Source: Aquilaria yunnanensis (Eukaryota > Streptophyta > Magnoliopsida > Malvales > Thymelaeaceae). From it: a DNA stretch of 64,000 nucleotides. Position 1 is the stretch's first letter, and each line of letters opens with the position of its first letter. The notes beneath the pieces were generated by a model that was given only the letters and a program-made list of their open reading frames with translations, was not told the origin of the DNA and did no database searches. This document shows positions 47,466 through 58,954 of this stretch, in pieces. The DNA lies in the NCBI GenBank assembly GCA_039654915.1, contig CM077600.1, positions 74,657,992 to 74,721,991 on the forward strand, given 5' to 3'. The position numbers and the translations under genes were made by a program.

Positions 47466-48881
47466 TGATGGGTTTCGGGAGCCAAACAGCGCAACGGAAT
47501 TTAACCGAAACCCTCCAAGATCCAAGTGAAACGGGGTAAACCGGGTGTTCGAAAATTTTCATATCTAATTTTTGGTAGAGATCTCTCACTCAACTGTAGA
47601 GTCGAATCACAAAACCTGAACAGTTGACGTGTTCAGGCTCTCTATGGTATCCACACGAGCCTCTCGGGATCACCACGCTTCCACCACATCTCGGCAGATG
47701 CGTTTCTCTTGCGCTCGTAGTGCTAGCTTGCGTCCTCCAAGGAATTGCAAGAGAAGAGTGCGGCTGTCCTTTTGGGAGGCTAGGGCAAGGAGACCTACGA
47801 ATTTCTCACTAGAAGTTGTATTTATAGTGAGACTCAACTTCCAGGCCTAATAGGTTTCAAAGCCCTAATCCAATTAGGCTTTAATTTCGGGCTTAATAAT
47901 GGCTCAACCATTGGGCCCATTATTAATACGAAATTATTGTGAAACCAAAACCCAAATTATTAACCCATGCACTCTAATGATCCAAATAGCTCTATGTGTG
48001 CGACCCAATAGGCTTTTACCACGTTGGCAATGATCATAAATCACATTTATGATCATAAGCAATGAGCGGTGTCTAGCAACACATCATTGCTACCCAAGTG
48101 ACAAGATTGTTGATGATTCGACTAAACCTTTATGATCATCACCGATATATGCCATTGTCCCTTTGTCGAAGATATCAAGACTAAGCACGAGACATGGAAT
48201 GTGTCATTCTCGTATAGCCCAATCTTTGGTTTCTTGATCACCGAGTAGACCAACATAAACTGATGACATTGAGATCATATATCAACTCATCCGAGCATGG
48301 CCATGCATTTTTCTAAGTCTTACTCTATCAAGGGGCTCGAAGATATCACTCCCGTTACATAGGAGGGACAAATCCCATCTTGATCATACAAATCCCTCCG
48401 CATGATATGTGACATACCCAATGACCTCCTTCAAGTTCACTCAGTTACGAGCAACAAAGGAAAGTATCAAAGTATGTGACTCACATGTAGGGAACCTTGA
48501 TGATCTTAGGTCGAAGGACTACATATACCATGATCACTATGAGAATCACTTATGACACTCATATAACGATCCATGTAGTGTTCTCATGGTGGGTCGGTCT
48601 AGTACACAAGTTCTCTAACTTGTACCCATATGTAGACTACATATCTCATATTAGTCTCCACATATGCTAGTCGTTATGTATTATTGCAACCCGCTCCACA
48701 ATAATACTAGACCAGGGATGTTTAAGAATATCATTATTCTAGGGTTACAATTATGTTTGTTAAGTTACGTAGAAACAAAACAACAAACATAATTGCTGGA
48801 TTAATGCCTTAATAAAATATCATGACTCAATGTGCAAAAATACAATCATCTCATGATTAGCTTTTGGGCACAACACTAACA
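47466..48881 (-). mobile_element. Copia solo LTR, perfect TSD
   Basis: 1416 bp in reverse orientation. Plus-strand ends are TGATGGGTTTCGGG and CACAACACTAACA. Perfect CTACA duplication (47461-47465 and 48882-48886). The partner Athila-like LTR is uninterrupted at the same place, near CCTACTACATGCCC (59190-59203), so the empty site is visible. It keeps the TATA-like box on the minus strand (TATTTATAG at 47819-47827). Confidence 0.97.
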
Positions 48882-49494
48882 CTACATGCACATGTTTGAG
48901 TTACATGCCCATGTTCCAAACTGTGTTTCATTTGGCTAGATTTAAGTTCCAAAAGTGTTACATGACCTGTAACATGGACGTGTACCAAACTATGTTTGTC
49001 TATTCTTTTCAGGGTTTTTTGGTTTATTTAAAAAAAAGAAAAATAAAAAAGGAAAGCAGTGCGTCAAAGGAAAAAATGTAGAGAGAAAGAAAAGAGTTTT
49101 CATGGAGGAATGCTACTGGACATAGTTTTGATGATCAATAACATTTAATGCTTGCTAAATCAAAGATTTCTTGGAAGGGAAGCAATTCAGAGATGGATAA
49201 CTCTTTTAGTAGTTTTCTTTCGACTCTGTTGTATTTATTTTACAACATTATGAGCTAAACTTTTTTCTACTCATGCTTAGAGTAGATGAACCTTCGGATG
49301 ATTTTGTGATTGTGAATATTTTTTGTTTAATATGATTATGCTTTTTTTACGATCTATTCAATGTTCTTTGATGTGTTGATTAATAGTTGATGATCTATTA
49401 ATTCAATTTGGGATGATGAACATGCATCAGGTAGTATCTGGTATGTTTGTTATGGATCACTATTGGACAGAAAGTATAGTATGGTACCTAAAGT

Positions 49495-49841
49495 TGTAAC
49501 ACTCCTATATCCCACATGAGTGAATTGTGGGAAGTCTTATGTGGATATATAGGCAACAGTTCCAGAACATAAGCACCCAGCGCTTATCCTTTTCATAATG
49601 GATAGCCCATGTGGTATGAGCAGGTGTTCTGTTGACTGGTTCTAGACTTGGGTCATTATAGATGGTATCAGAGCAAGGTTTAGTTGAAAGTATGTGGTTG
49701 AGTCCACTGGTATGGGACGGGGGAACTTCCTTATACTGAGAGTCCATTCCTAAATACCTAGCGCTTATTATTTTCATAATGGATAGCCAAAGTAGTGTGG
49801 ACAGGTGTTCCATTAACCGGTTCTGGACTTGGGTCATTACA
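49495..49841 (+). mobile_element. TRIM-like miniature LTR element with perfect TSD
   Basis: 347 bp. It starts TGTAACACTCC and ends GGGTCATTACA, flanked by a perfect AAAGT duplication (49490-49494 and 49842-49846). A first short LTR (49495-49660, ending TCATTATA) is followed by a primer site TGGTATCAGAGC (49663-49674) and a tiny interior. A second LTR shares AGCGCTTAT, TTTCATAATGGATAGCC and GACTTGGGTCATTA but seems 5'-truncated or diverged. No coding capacity. The partner Athila-like LTR lacks it. Confidence 0.9.
49663..49674 (+). other. Primer-binding site of the TRIM-like element
   Basis: TGGTATCAGAGC, two bases after the first short LTR; identical to the standard plant Met-tRNA primer site. 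Confidence 0.9.
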
Positions 49842-49926
49842 AAAGTAATAGGTGAGATATAATACCTCTGGACTAAGGTGAAACTTAGTAGTGGGTCATA
49901 GGACTTACAATATATTCTTAGGAAGC

Positions 49927-50164
49927 ATTGTCAGCCTAATACAACCTTTTGGTGACTTAAGGATAATGATTAGTGTAATGGGAATAGTATGAAACTAATC
50001 TAAATTAGGTAGCATTCTACGAACCAAGCTAATCATAATATTGCTATTGTCAGCCTAATACAACCTTTTGGTGACTTAAGGATAATGATTAGTGTAATGG
50101 GAATAGTATGAAACTAATCTAAATTAGGTAGCATTCTACGATCCAAGCTAATCATAATATTGTT
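49927..50164. repeat. 119-bp tandem duplication
   Basis: Two almost identical 119-bp copies (49927-49 to 50045, and 50046 onward), with one clear mismatch (CGAACC against CGATCC). The partner LTR has a single copy near 59840-59950, so the duplication is specific to this LTR and young. Confidence 0.95.
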
Positions 50165-50309
50165 AAACTGATATAAAAGCTGTACAAGGCATTTCTAGAG
50201 GGATTCAACTCTAAGTATAAGGTTGTTATTGTTGATTGTCTTAATAGTTTTTTATTGCCAGTTGTTAGTTAGTAGTTGACTAGGAAAGTTGTCACATCCT
50301 CCCCTCCTT

Positions 50310-53300
50310 AAGAAATTTGGTTCCCTAAATTCCTACTCAGCCAAACAAACTCACTTGTTTATTGCTTTTGCATATCCTGCTTAGTCTCTCAAGTGGCCTC
50401 TCCCTCCCCATGATTAGACCATAATGCCTTGACCATTAAGATCTACTTTGTTCTTAGTTTCAGGACTTAGTGATCAAGAAACTCATCGAAGTACTATTCA
50501 TAACTTAGGTCTTCCCTTATTGGTATGACGGATGGGGCTAACACTTGATTGAGTTTCACAATGCATTTCCTTAAGGAACTTACATAGAAGACATTGCAAG
50601 CATGGGCCAAACTTGGTGGAAAAAATAATTGATATGCTTCTTTCCTCACCCTTTCAAGGATTTTTAAAGAACCAATGTATATTGGAGCTAACTTACCTCT
50701 TTTGCCAAACCTAGCCATACCCATCATCGGAGAAACCTTAAGTAGTGCTTTGTCTCCTAGGTCAAATTCCAAATCTTTCCTTTGCACATTAGCATACTTG
50801 GCTTGCCAGTTTGAGGTAGCCTTGATCCTTGCTTGAATCAACTTAATCTTTATTGTGGTTTCAGCAATGATTTATGGGCCAACAACTACTTCATCTGCCT
50901 TATCTGCCCAACAATAAGGTGTCACACACTTACACCCATACAAAGCTTCATAAGGCGCCATCTTATTAGCTTCTTAATAGCTATTATTATAAGTAAACTT
51001 AATCAAAAGGCAGGTGTTGGTCCTAATCCCCTCTAAAATTCATCACACAACTTTGTAACATGTCTTCCAAAGTTTGGATAACCTGTTTTGTTTTCCCATT
51101 GGTCTAAGGCTGATAAGCAGTACTTAGGCTCACAATGGAAGCCATAGCCTTTTGAAAGGCATTCCAGAACCTTGAGACAAAATGGGATCCCTATCAAATA
51201 CAATTTGATCAAGGATTCCATAGAATTTTACCACTTCCCAGGTTTACAATTGGGCCAATTTCTCCATGGTATATATAATCTTAATAGGGAGTGCTAACTT
51301 TTTCAACGTATACTCCACCACCCATATCGAGTCGTGCTAACTTTTTGTATTGGGTAAGCCAACATAGAAACCCATGGTGATGGATCCCCACTTTCTCTCC
51401 TAGAGGGGCAAACTTTACAACATTCATGGTGTCTTTTGGTGCTCTGCCTTCACCATTTGACAAGTGAGACACTTAGACACATATTCATATATGTCCCTCT
51501 TAAACTTTAGCCACCAGAAATGAGTCCTAAGGTCATGGTACATCTTATTCACACCAAGGTGAATGTTAAGCTTACTCCTATGTGCCTCTTGCAATACTTG
51601 TTGCCTTAGGTCACTTGGAACATAGAGTCAGTTACCATAGTAACACGACTTATCCTTGTACTGAAATTCTTTTAGTACAATACCATGCCTTTCCTCCCCA
51701 GAAAATTTCTTCAAGTTTGGGTCCCTGTCCTAAGCTTCCTTAACCTTAGCCAGCCAGGCTGACTGAATCTCAAGGACTATAACTTGAGCCATGTTCTAGT
51801 CTCACCAGGTTTTGAATAATACCAAGAGTTATTCCACATTAGAACTTTTTGAGGTAGTAACCATTTGATTCTTGGAAAGAATCACCCCAGACTACTTATG
51901 GCTCAAGGCATCAATAACTACATTGTCTTTACCCGAACATTAGTCTATCGAGCAATCGTAATCCTTGATATACTCGATCAACCTTCTCTGCCTCATGTTC
52001 AGGTCCTTTTGGTTAAACAAATACTTCAGACTCTTATGGTCTATAAAGATCTTAAAGGATCTTCCCAAAAAGTAATGTCTCCAGAGCTTTAAGGTAAATG
52101 CAACGGCTGCCAACTCAAGATCATGCACCAGGTAGTTCAATTCATTAGGCCTTAATTGCCTAGGTCCATATGCAATCACTTGCTTATCCTACATTAACAC
52201 ACATCCTAATGCTGACCCAGATGCATCGGTATACACCACAAAAGTCTTATACGAATCTAGTAGGATCAAGATAGGAGCAAAATTTAGCCTTTTCTTAAGC
52301 TCTTGGAAACTTTCTTCACACTTAGAAGTCCAAATGAACTTCTGTGCCTTCTTTGTCAAGATAGTTAATGGCGAAGCTGTCATAGAGAATTTTTCAATGA
52401 ACCTTTTATAATAACCTGCCAGTCCCAAGAAACTTCAAATTTCACTTACAATGGTTGGGCATTTCCACTCCACCACTGCCTTCACCTTTTCTAGGTCAAC
52501 ACTTAGTCCTTGAGCATTTATGATATGCCCAAGGAATGGAATTTCACTTGCCCAGAATTGGCACTTAGATAGTTTTGTATAATATTGGTTACCTTTAAGC
52601 ACTTGTAAAGCTATCTTTAAATGTTCCTTATATTCTTAGGGAGTCTTAGGGTACATCAATATGTCATTAATGAGCACTTCAACAAACTAATCTAGGTAGT
52701 GCCTAAAAACTTGTTTCATGGAATCCATGAAAACTACCAGAACATTAGTAACTCCGAAAGGCATAACTGTTTACTTATAATGGCCATACTTATTTTTGAA
52801 TGTAGTTTTTGGGATATCTTCTTCCTTTACTCTTATTTGAAAGTATCTAGACATTAGGTCTATTTTAGAAATGACCTTTAGCCTTTTTAACCTATCAAAT
52901 AAGTTAGCGATCTTAGGTCATGGATATTTGTTCTTTACAGTTACTACATTCAATTTCCTATAGTTTATACACAAATGTAAGGTTCTATATTTCTTCTTCA
53001 TAAACAATATTGGGGCACCCCATGGGAAAATACTTGGCCTTATAAAACCCTTTCAAGCAGCTCTTCTAACTACTTTTTTAGCACATCCATTTCAGGTGCT
53101 GACATTTGACATAGGGGTATGGAAATTGGTTCTGCCCCAGGCTGTAAGTGTATGGGGAATTCAATCTCTTTTTAGGAGGAAACCCTAGAAGGTCTACAGG
53201 AAAAACTTCTAAAAATAGATTGGCTATTGGGATTTCCTTAAGTTGCTCATCAACTGCCACCTAATTTAGTGAGTAATATTCTTTTTCACTCACAATAAGA

Positions 53301-55031
53301 AAAGATTCTATAAACTTGAGGAGCAAGCTTTTGGCACTGTTTGCCAAACAGCCCGTGCAAGTCACACCTACCACTAAGGTGTCCTCAAGAGTGACCTTAC
53401 AACCTACACTGTCAATTTAGGCCTTATGCCTACTTAACCAATCCATCCTAAGGACAACATCATATGGGATCGAGGTTAAGACCCAAAGGTCATGCAAAAA
53501 CCTATAATCCTTTAACTCTAACGGATACACCTTAAATATTTTATTCCATTTGATTGGTGAAGATAATGTTTGTCTTGACAGTTTTAATAAACCTCATCTC
53601 AACTATCAAAGTTCTTTGCAATCTTATGTTAACAACCATGCTCAAATAAATGACAAAAATAGTAGCACCAGTGTCAAACAAAATCTTAATACTACTATCC
53701 TGAATGTTAAAGTTACCTTGCATAGTTGTTAACTCCCTAGGTGTTTGGCCCATCAAGGTAAAAACACATGGTTGCACAGGGATTCCAATAGGTGCATTCC
53801 TAGCTCCTAAGGCTCTGGCTTTTCTTTGGCCTTGCTCTTGCCTAATCCTTGCGCACTCCCTAGCCTAATGTCCAAACTAGTGTTAGTAATTATAAAGATT
53901 GGTTCAAAGGGTGCAAGGTTTGCTACCATGAAACTTCTGACACTTTGCACAACTCCCTTCTTGATCTTTTTGCCCTTCCTGGAGGAACCTTGGTCTCCTC
54001 CCGGGTTATGCCTTTTGGCCGAGAATCTAGAGTGCACTGGGACCCTTGGCTCAATGACCTTATCCTTGGGTTTCACCTCCACCAACTTCCTTTCCAAAGC
54101 CAAGGCCTTTTGAACAGTTTCATGATAGGTCTGAACCTTAGTAATAGCCAAGAAGCTTCTTTACTCCACTTTAAGTCCATGAATAAACTTCTTTGGTTTA
54201 AGTTCATCCTTCTTGGCTATATAAGGAGCATACCAAAAAAGAGAGCTAAATTTCCTCTCATACATATGGACCATCATATTTCCTTGAACCAACTCATCAA
54301 TTTCTATAATCTTCTAATCTTGGGCAGCCTTACTATTAAATTTATTCTGAAATTCCTTCTCAAATTCAGTCCAATCAAAGCTTCTTGGGTCTTTGCCTGG
54401 GTCTACCCCTCATTATAGGAGTTGAGCCTCTCCATGACATCCTTCCATTACAAGGATGCCTTGCCTTCCAAGGAGAAAGGCATTAAATCCAACTTAGCCT
54501 TATCATTCAACTTTAGGTTCTCAAAGATTTCATTAATTTGGTGCAACCAACCTTTAGCCGCATCGGGATCACCCATGCCATTAAACTTAGGAGTGTTAAT
54601 TTCTCAGCATATCGAGAAAAGCCCCATGTGGTCTGGAATAACGGGTTTCCTCATTTTCCTATGGGGGCAGATATCTTCCTCATCCTCTTCTTCACTATCC
54701 TCATTGATGCTCACTTAAACACGCTCATGCACGTGCTCTTGACCTTGCACTTGCCCTTGGGGTAAAGGATTTATCCCTGACCTTGGTGCATTGTTGGGCC
54801 TTGGTGCACTTCGTCCCTTACCCCATTAGAGTCCTCCAAGGTCTCCCCTCCATTCGGAGGGTGAGCATGCTCCTCAAGTAGGATAGCCATGCAATGTAGC
54901 ATCTCGTCCATAGAGTCATTCAGCCTACGCAACAAAGCAACCACTTTTCTCATATCCACCCCATTGGGGTTACTAGTTTCCTCACCAAGAACTTGAGCCT
55001 CAGTAATAGCACCTAATCGTGTTGTCACCAT
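50310..55031 (-). pseudogene. Tekay/Del gag-pol polyprotein, broken
   Basis: On the minus strand Gag starts at 55031 (MVTTRLGAITEAQ) and ends with a decayed zinc knuckle (CAKCQKFHGSKPC then FGH.ARECA, about 53940-53850). Protease shows LFDTGATIFVI (about 53690). In RT the metal-binding box reads FVEVLINDILMYP (about 52690), where the family has IDDI, so one catalytic aspartate is asparagine. RNase H lies at 52430-51950 (YTDASGSALGCVLM, DHKSLKYLFNQKDL). The integrase zinc domain near 51560-51440 includes CLTCQMVKAEHQ. The C-terminus (50841-50494) reads ADVQ-type NVQRKDLEFDLGDKALLKVS, MARFGKRGKL and PIREDLSYE. A faint chromodomain trace (VKALWSNHG) follows. Stops and frameshifts interrupt every domain. 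Confidence 0.9.
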
Positions 55032-55155
55032 GATACCTACAACCAAAGCCAGAAGAGCACGCCCAGAGCAACTTATAAGCAATACTAACGACACTTAGCA
55101 TAAGGAACACTTAGATCTTAGTTCACTGATTGCCTTTACTATGACCATTGAGCTA

Positions 55156-55168
55156 CTCTGATACCAAA
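55156..55168 (-). other. Primer-binding site of the Tekay/Del element
   Basis: The plus strand reads CTCTGATACCAAA; on the minus strand this is TTTGGTATCAGAG, the Met-tRNA type primer site used by this clade. It marks the lower edge of the 5' LTR. Confidence 0.85.
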
Positions 55169-55869
55169 CAATCATGGAGCAGGGTCCCAATGCCCCAAAT
55201 TACTTAACTTATAGGATTTTAGTGATTGTGATCTCAGTTAGTTACTATTGGCTAACCATTTTTTGTAGGCAAATTAAAAATGATTTTTGTGCAACTAGTT
55301 ATTTAGCCTACATTGTAAGAAGATATGCATGCATTTTGTCCTGGAAATGCAAATCAAATAAGTAAACTATTTAAAGAAAACATCTCTTGAGCATAAACTA
55401 TTTAAAGAAAACATCGCTCAAGCATTCTTTTTTCAAACATGCTTAAAACGTGCTAAGACAATAAAACACTAGTTACTTCAACTTCAAGTAATAGTTTGTG
55501 TACACTCTTTAACATTATTAGGCACTGAAAAGTAACTCAATGGTCTTACACCACAGTGTATCCTAATAGAGGCAATGTCTTAGTACACAAGGTACCATAT
55601 ATACAAGGAAAAATACTACTAAAATCATCTACTTGAGCTCCCATATTTGAGCTATCAAGCTCTAAGTGCAAAGCCCACATTTGTTCTTGTGCAACACTTA
55701 GCCTCTAACTATAAAGGCATAACACTTAGCTAGTATGAAGCATATCACTCAAGCAACCTTAAAATCTCAAGGATTCAAGTAAACAAGTACCTGTAAAAAG
55801 GGAAACTTAGCCCACAATTATCCACCTAGTTATTAGCCTGATGATAGAACCTGCATGACATACTTAAGA

Positions 55870-56690
55870 AAGTGAGCGTATGAATGTACTTAGTAAGGGT
55901 CCTTTGTGTTATGGCCATCTAGATATTAGACCGGTGACAAGACCTGGCATAGTTGGCGAGTCTAGGCTTGCTAGAGCGAGTTCAGGGCTAAAACTTGCTT
56001 GGCATGGGATGATGTCCCATAAGAGGACTAGGATGAGGAAGGGTCCCAATGGACTCAAGTATATGCACATATATTAGGCCTCAGACCATTATGAGCTCGT
56101 AGTAGATTTAAGACAATTGTTGTCCATTTTCCTCTAATGTTTTCTTTTGCAAATACCGCCCGAAGACCCCTTATTGAGAATTTATGATTCTCACCCTTTA
56201 GTTTATATGTGCAGGTTTAGATGGTTCAACCAACAACCCAAGCTCGGTTGTTAAGCTAGTTAAGCAGATATAATTTATACTTGCTAGTTTGTATCTTCGG
56301 GTTTATTGGTTTGTTCTGTACTAACTATGTTGGATTGACCTTAAGCAGCGGTTGATCTTGAAGCACAAGGGGGAGATTGAGGCTAAAGGCACTTGAGGGC
56401 TAGAGTTTAAGTGGTTGGGCTAGTTGGTCATCTCAATAGGTTGCTTGAGAATTTAATTGTACTAGATGTGTCTAGCAATAATGGTCAGTTCTATGTTTTG
56501 GTTTGTGATTCATGTACATAACTAAGTAATGTACATAGGGTTGTTACTTGTAGAAAATGTGTTTATGGTTTTGGCTAGTTTTACAATTGTTTTTAAGTGT
56601 GGTAGCACCACTGTTTTGAATATATTAATTTATGTTTAAATTTCCATGCTGAAGCTACTCATGCATTATTTAATGCTAGTATCTAGGTTA
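55870..56690 (+). repeat. Probable inverted block inside the Tekay/Del LTR
   Basis: Reads in the plus orientation relative to the solo LTR at 13900-14340. Shared marks are GGACTAGG, ATATGCACATA.ATTAGGCCTCA, and GACCCCTTATTGAGAATT followed by GATTCTCACCCTTTAGTTTAT. The LTR parts on both sides read in the minus orientation, and the minus-oriented counterpart of this block is absent, favouring inversion over insertion. Confidence 0.65.
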
Positions 56691-57508
56691 GTAAGCTTAG
56701 GTCACGTGCATTAGCTTTTATCATAAGCAAAGAAACCAAAAATTATGAACCAAAACTCAGGAATTTCCCTAAATTCCTAGCGATCTTGGGTAGCAGGCAA
56801 CCACGCTTTGGGTACCTATAAAGAAGATAACAAGCAAGCACGCAAATATGGCATACAAAAAACAACCAACCAACAATCAACACAAACAAATAACCTAATA
56901 AATATGCAATGCATGAATGTATCGTATGAAACAAGTGCAAATCCTTGGAACTTCTTACACCTTAGGTGCCTTATTTTTGCCATGAGTTCAAACGGTGGAG
57001 GTACTTAAGACACTAGGCGTCGTATCCTGAATCTTTTAGCTCCCTTAAGTACCACTTCCTCTCAAATATGGCCTATCTTCCCCCATAACTTATCGTGAAG
57101 GTAGCCATCTTATGTGGTCCAACTTACCAAGCTCTAGGAGCTTAGATTAGGGCTATTTAGTGGCTTACTTACTGAACAACAAGGTTTGGTTGGGATCCTC
57201 CTAGGTTTTTTCTTCATTCCCAATGGTCTTAGACCTCTTACTTGGGCCAATGAAGACTCTGAAACTCGCCTTAATCCCCATGGAGCCCCCATTTGCAACT
57301 TGAGCACTTTAACAACCCCTTTAGCCACCCAACCTAGCCCTACCTTAATCGTACCACTTAGCTACCACTTAAATAATGCATAATTCCCAACTTCAAAATG
57401 ATTTTTGGATCCAGCTGAAGCTACAGAATGTCTTCGAATAGCCTAGGATGTCAACCGAGAGATTGGGACATTCTTAGGGTGCCCTGAGCTTAAGAAGCTT
57501 GGGCCTTG

Positions 57509-57590
57509 GTGATGCATCACAAAAGGAAGTAGTCTTGAAGTTTCCTAGAAGGTTGCTGGTGATGCGTCCTCAATGTTGGTGATGCATCAC
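57509..57590. repeat. Palindromic words in the Tekay/Del LTR
   Basis: Perfect 12-bp palindrome GTGATGCATCAC at 57509-57520 and again at 57579-57590, with a degenerate copy GTGATGCGTCCT at 57559-57570. The first two members are exactly 50 bp apart, as in the solo LTR at 13474-13537. Confidence 0.85.
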
Positions 57591-57762
57591 TAATGGCCTG
57601 ACAACATTTCGTGCACTTACACTATCCTGTACAAAACTTGCTCAATCTTTCAATCCCCAAAGCCAATTAAAATGGGTTTTATTTCTACTTCATTCCAACA
57701 TGTAATACTACATTTCAATGCATTATTTGAGCTAAATTAACTTGAACCCTTTCCTTAAATTC

Positions 57763-58038
57763 AGCTACAAAGCAAGAACAAAAAATAGGCTCTAAAAGTA
57801 CACTCAAGCTCAACTTAGCTCTCTTGAGTTCTAGACTTAAAACCAACATGATATGACACCAAGAAATTGAAATCAAGACCATTTGTAGCTACTCAATCAT
57901 AGCTACAAAGAAAGAACAAAACACAAGCTCTAAAAGTACACTTGAGCTCCACTTAGCTCTCTTCAGTTCTAGACCTAAAACCAATGTGATACACCAAGAA
58001 CTTGAAATTGAGATCATTTCTAGCTACTCAATCAACTT
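57763..58038. repeat. 138-bp tandem duplication in the LTR
   Basis: AGCTACAAAG.AAGAACAAAA, CTCTAAAAGTACACT.GAGCTC and TAGCTACTCAATCA recur with a 138-bp offset (57763 and 57901). About 90% alike by eye. Confidence 0.9.
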
Positions 58039-58800
58039 AGAACTAGCTCAACCTAAACCAAGAAGGTTACCTTAGGGTTTACACCCAAAATAAGCAACAA
58101 ATAACTAAAATGAAGGAAATTCACTAAGAATGAGATGGAGGCTTCTTGATTTCACTTTGGGACCTTTAAATTTGCTGGATATTTGTGGGATTAGGAGAGC
58201 TTGTAGTAGGTGAGCTGTTGGAGAGGGAGAGCTATGAAGATTAGGAAGAAAGAGATGGAGGATGGAGATCAACAATTGCCAAAATATCTCAATCACCCAC
58301 TAAGGCATTTTGTTTGATTTCTTACCTCTTGGTCCTCAAGTTCTCTTTTGTTTTAATATGGCCACTAAACATACGCCCAAAACCATCCCTCCTTGGTCCC
58401 AAAGGATATTCTTATGCCTCCTACACTTAGCCTTTTGGACACTTGAGCCACTTAAGACATAAATGGCTCATTTAAACACTTAGTACAATTTTTGCACTTT
58501 TTCTTCAAATAATGGTTCTAATAGCTAGAATAACTTATGGTCTTAACTTAATTAGTAAAAAAATTCTTTACATAACCCTAATTTTATCAAAATTATGGTA
58601 ATGCCATTCTCTTGGGTCAAAATTACCATTTTGCTCTTATGACTTTTAGGTGCCAAATCACACTTAGGAACCCATCTTCACTTTACTTAGCTCATCTCTC
58701 TTGCTTAATAAGATACTAATTTAAGGTATTTAAGTAAAAATACTTAAATTAAAAATGCTTACTAGGTTAAATCTAGTCGTTGACTATGAGAGTTGTCATA

Positions 58801-58954
58801 AAATTTCTCAAGATCTTTAAAGTCTCAATCCTCTCTATAACTTTATGCTCAAGGAATTGATTCAATATTTTGATGATTTTGAGATGTTTGGTACATTGTT
58901 CTCTTAAATTTTTGCTTGAAGGCAAGCAAAAGTTCAAGTATGGGGGAAAAAATA
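58801..58954 (+). other. Athila/Tat-like internal 3' end and polypurine tract
   Basis: The last piece of interior before the right LTR, ending CAAGCAAAAGTTCAAG then TATGGGGGAAAAAA (58939-58952). This polypurine tract and its lead-in are typical of Athila/Tat elements. It fixes the plus orientation of the outer element. Confidence 0.75.

Larger units (their letters stand above)
47222..50273 (+). repeat. Left LTR of an Athila/Tat-like element, with insertions
   Basis: Starts TGGTATGCTCGTATTTATTC and matches 58955-60070 piece by piece: TGATGCTTAATTGGTTCATA, GTTACATGCCCATGTTCCAA, ATTTTGTGATTG and AGCTAATCATAAT. It is interrupted by a copia solo LTR (47466-48881) and a TRIM-like element (49495-49841) and carries a 119-bp tandem duplication. 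It ends at about 50273 at the junction with the minus-strand Tekay-like element. Element type is inferred from LTR text and the PPT of the partner copy. Confidence 0.78.
50274..58800 (-). mobile_element. Tekay/Del-type Ty3/gypsy element, minus strand, 3' LTR almost lost
   Basis: In minus-strand order: long 5' LTR (58800-55169), Met primer site (55168-55156), gag-pol (55031 to about 50310), polypurine tract (rc of TCCTCCCCTCCTTAAG, 50296-50311), and a 3' LTR cut to about 22 bp (TGTGACAACTTTCCT..). The short 3' remnant and the missing interior of the surrounding Athila-like element suggest one deletion removed both. The chromodomain-like C-terminus and long LTRs fit Tekay/Del. Coding is dead. 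Confidence 0.88.
55169..58800 (-). repeat. Long 5' LTR of the Tekay/Del element
   Basis: About 3.6 kb on the minus strand. It begins TATGACAACTCTC (at 58800), matching the 3' remnant TGTGACAACTTTC. Segments align with the solo LTR at 12409-14789. It contains a 138-bp tandem duplication (57763-58035), the palindromic words at 57509-57590 and an apparently inverted block at about 55870-56690. Short frames inside (57134-57383 and others) are not genes. Confidence 0.78.

Noticed and set aside
49505..49837. 110-codon minus-strand frame
   Set aside because: Almost exactly covers the TRIM-like element, which is non-coding in known families; no domain seen.
53826..54765. Long plus-strand frames (up to 157 codons)
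   Set aside because: Antisense shadows of the minus-strand Tekay/Del gag.
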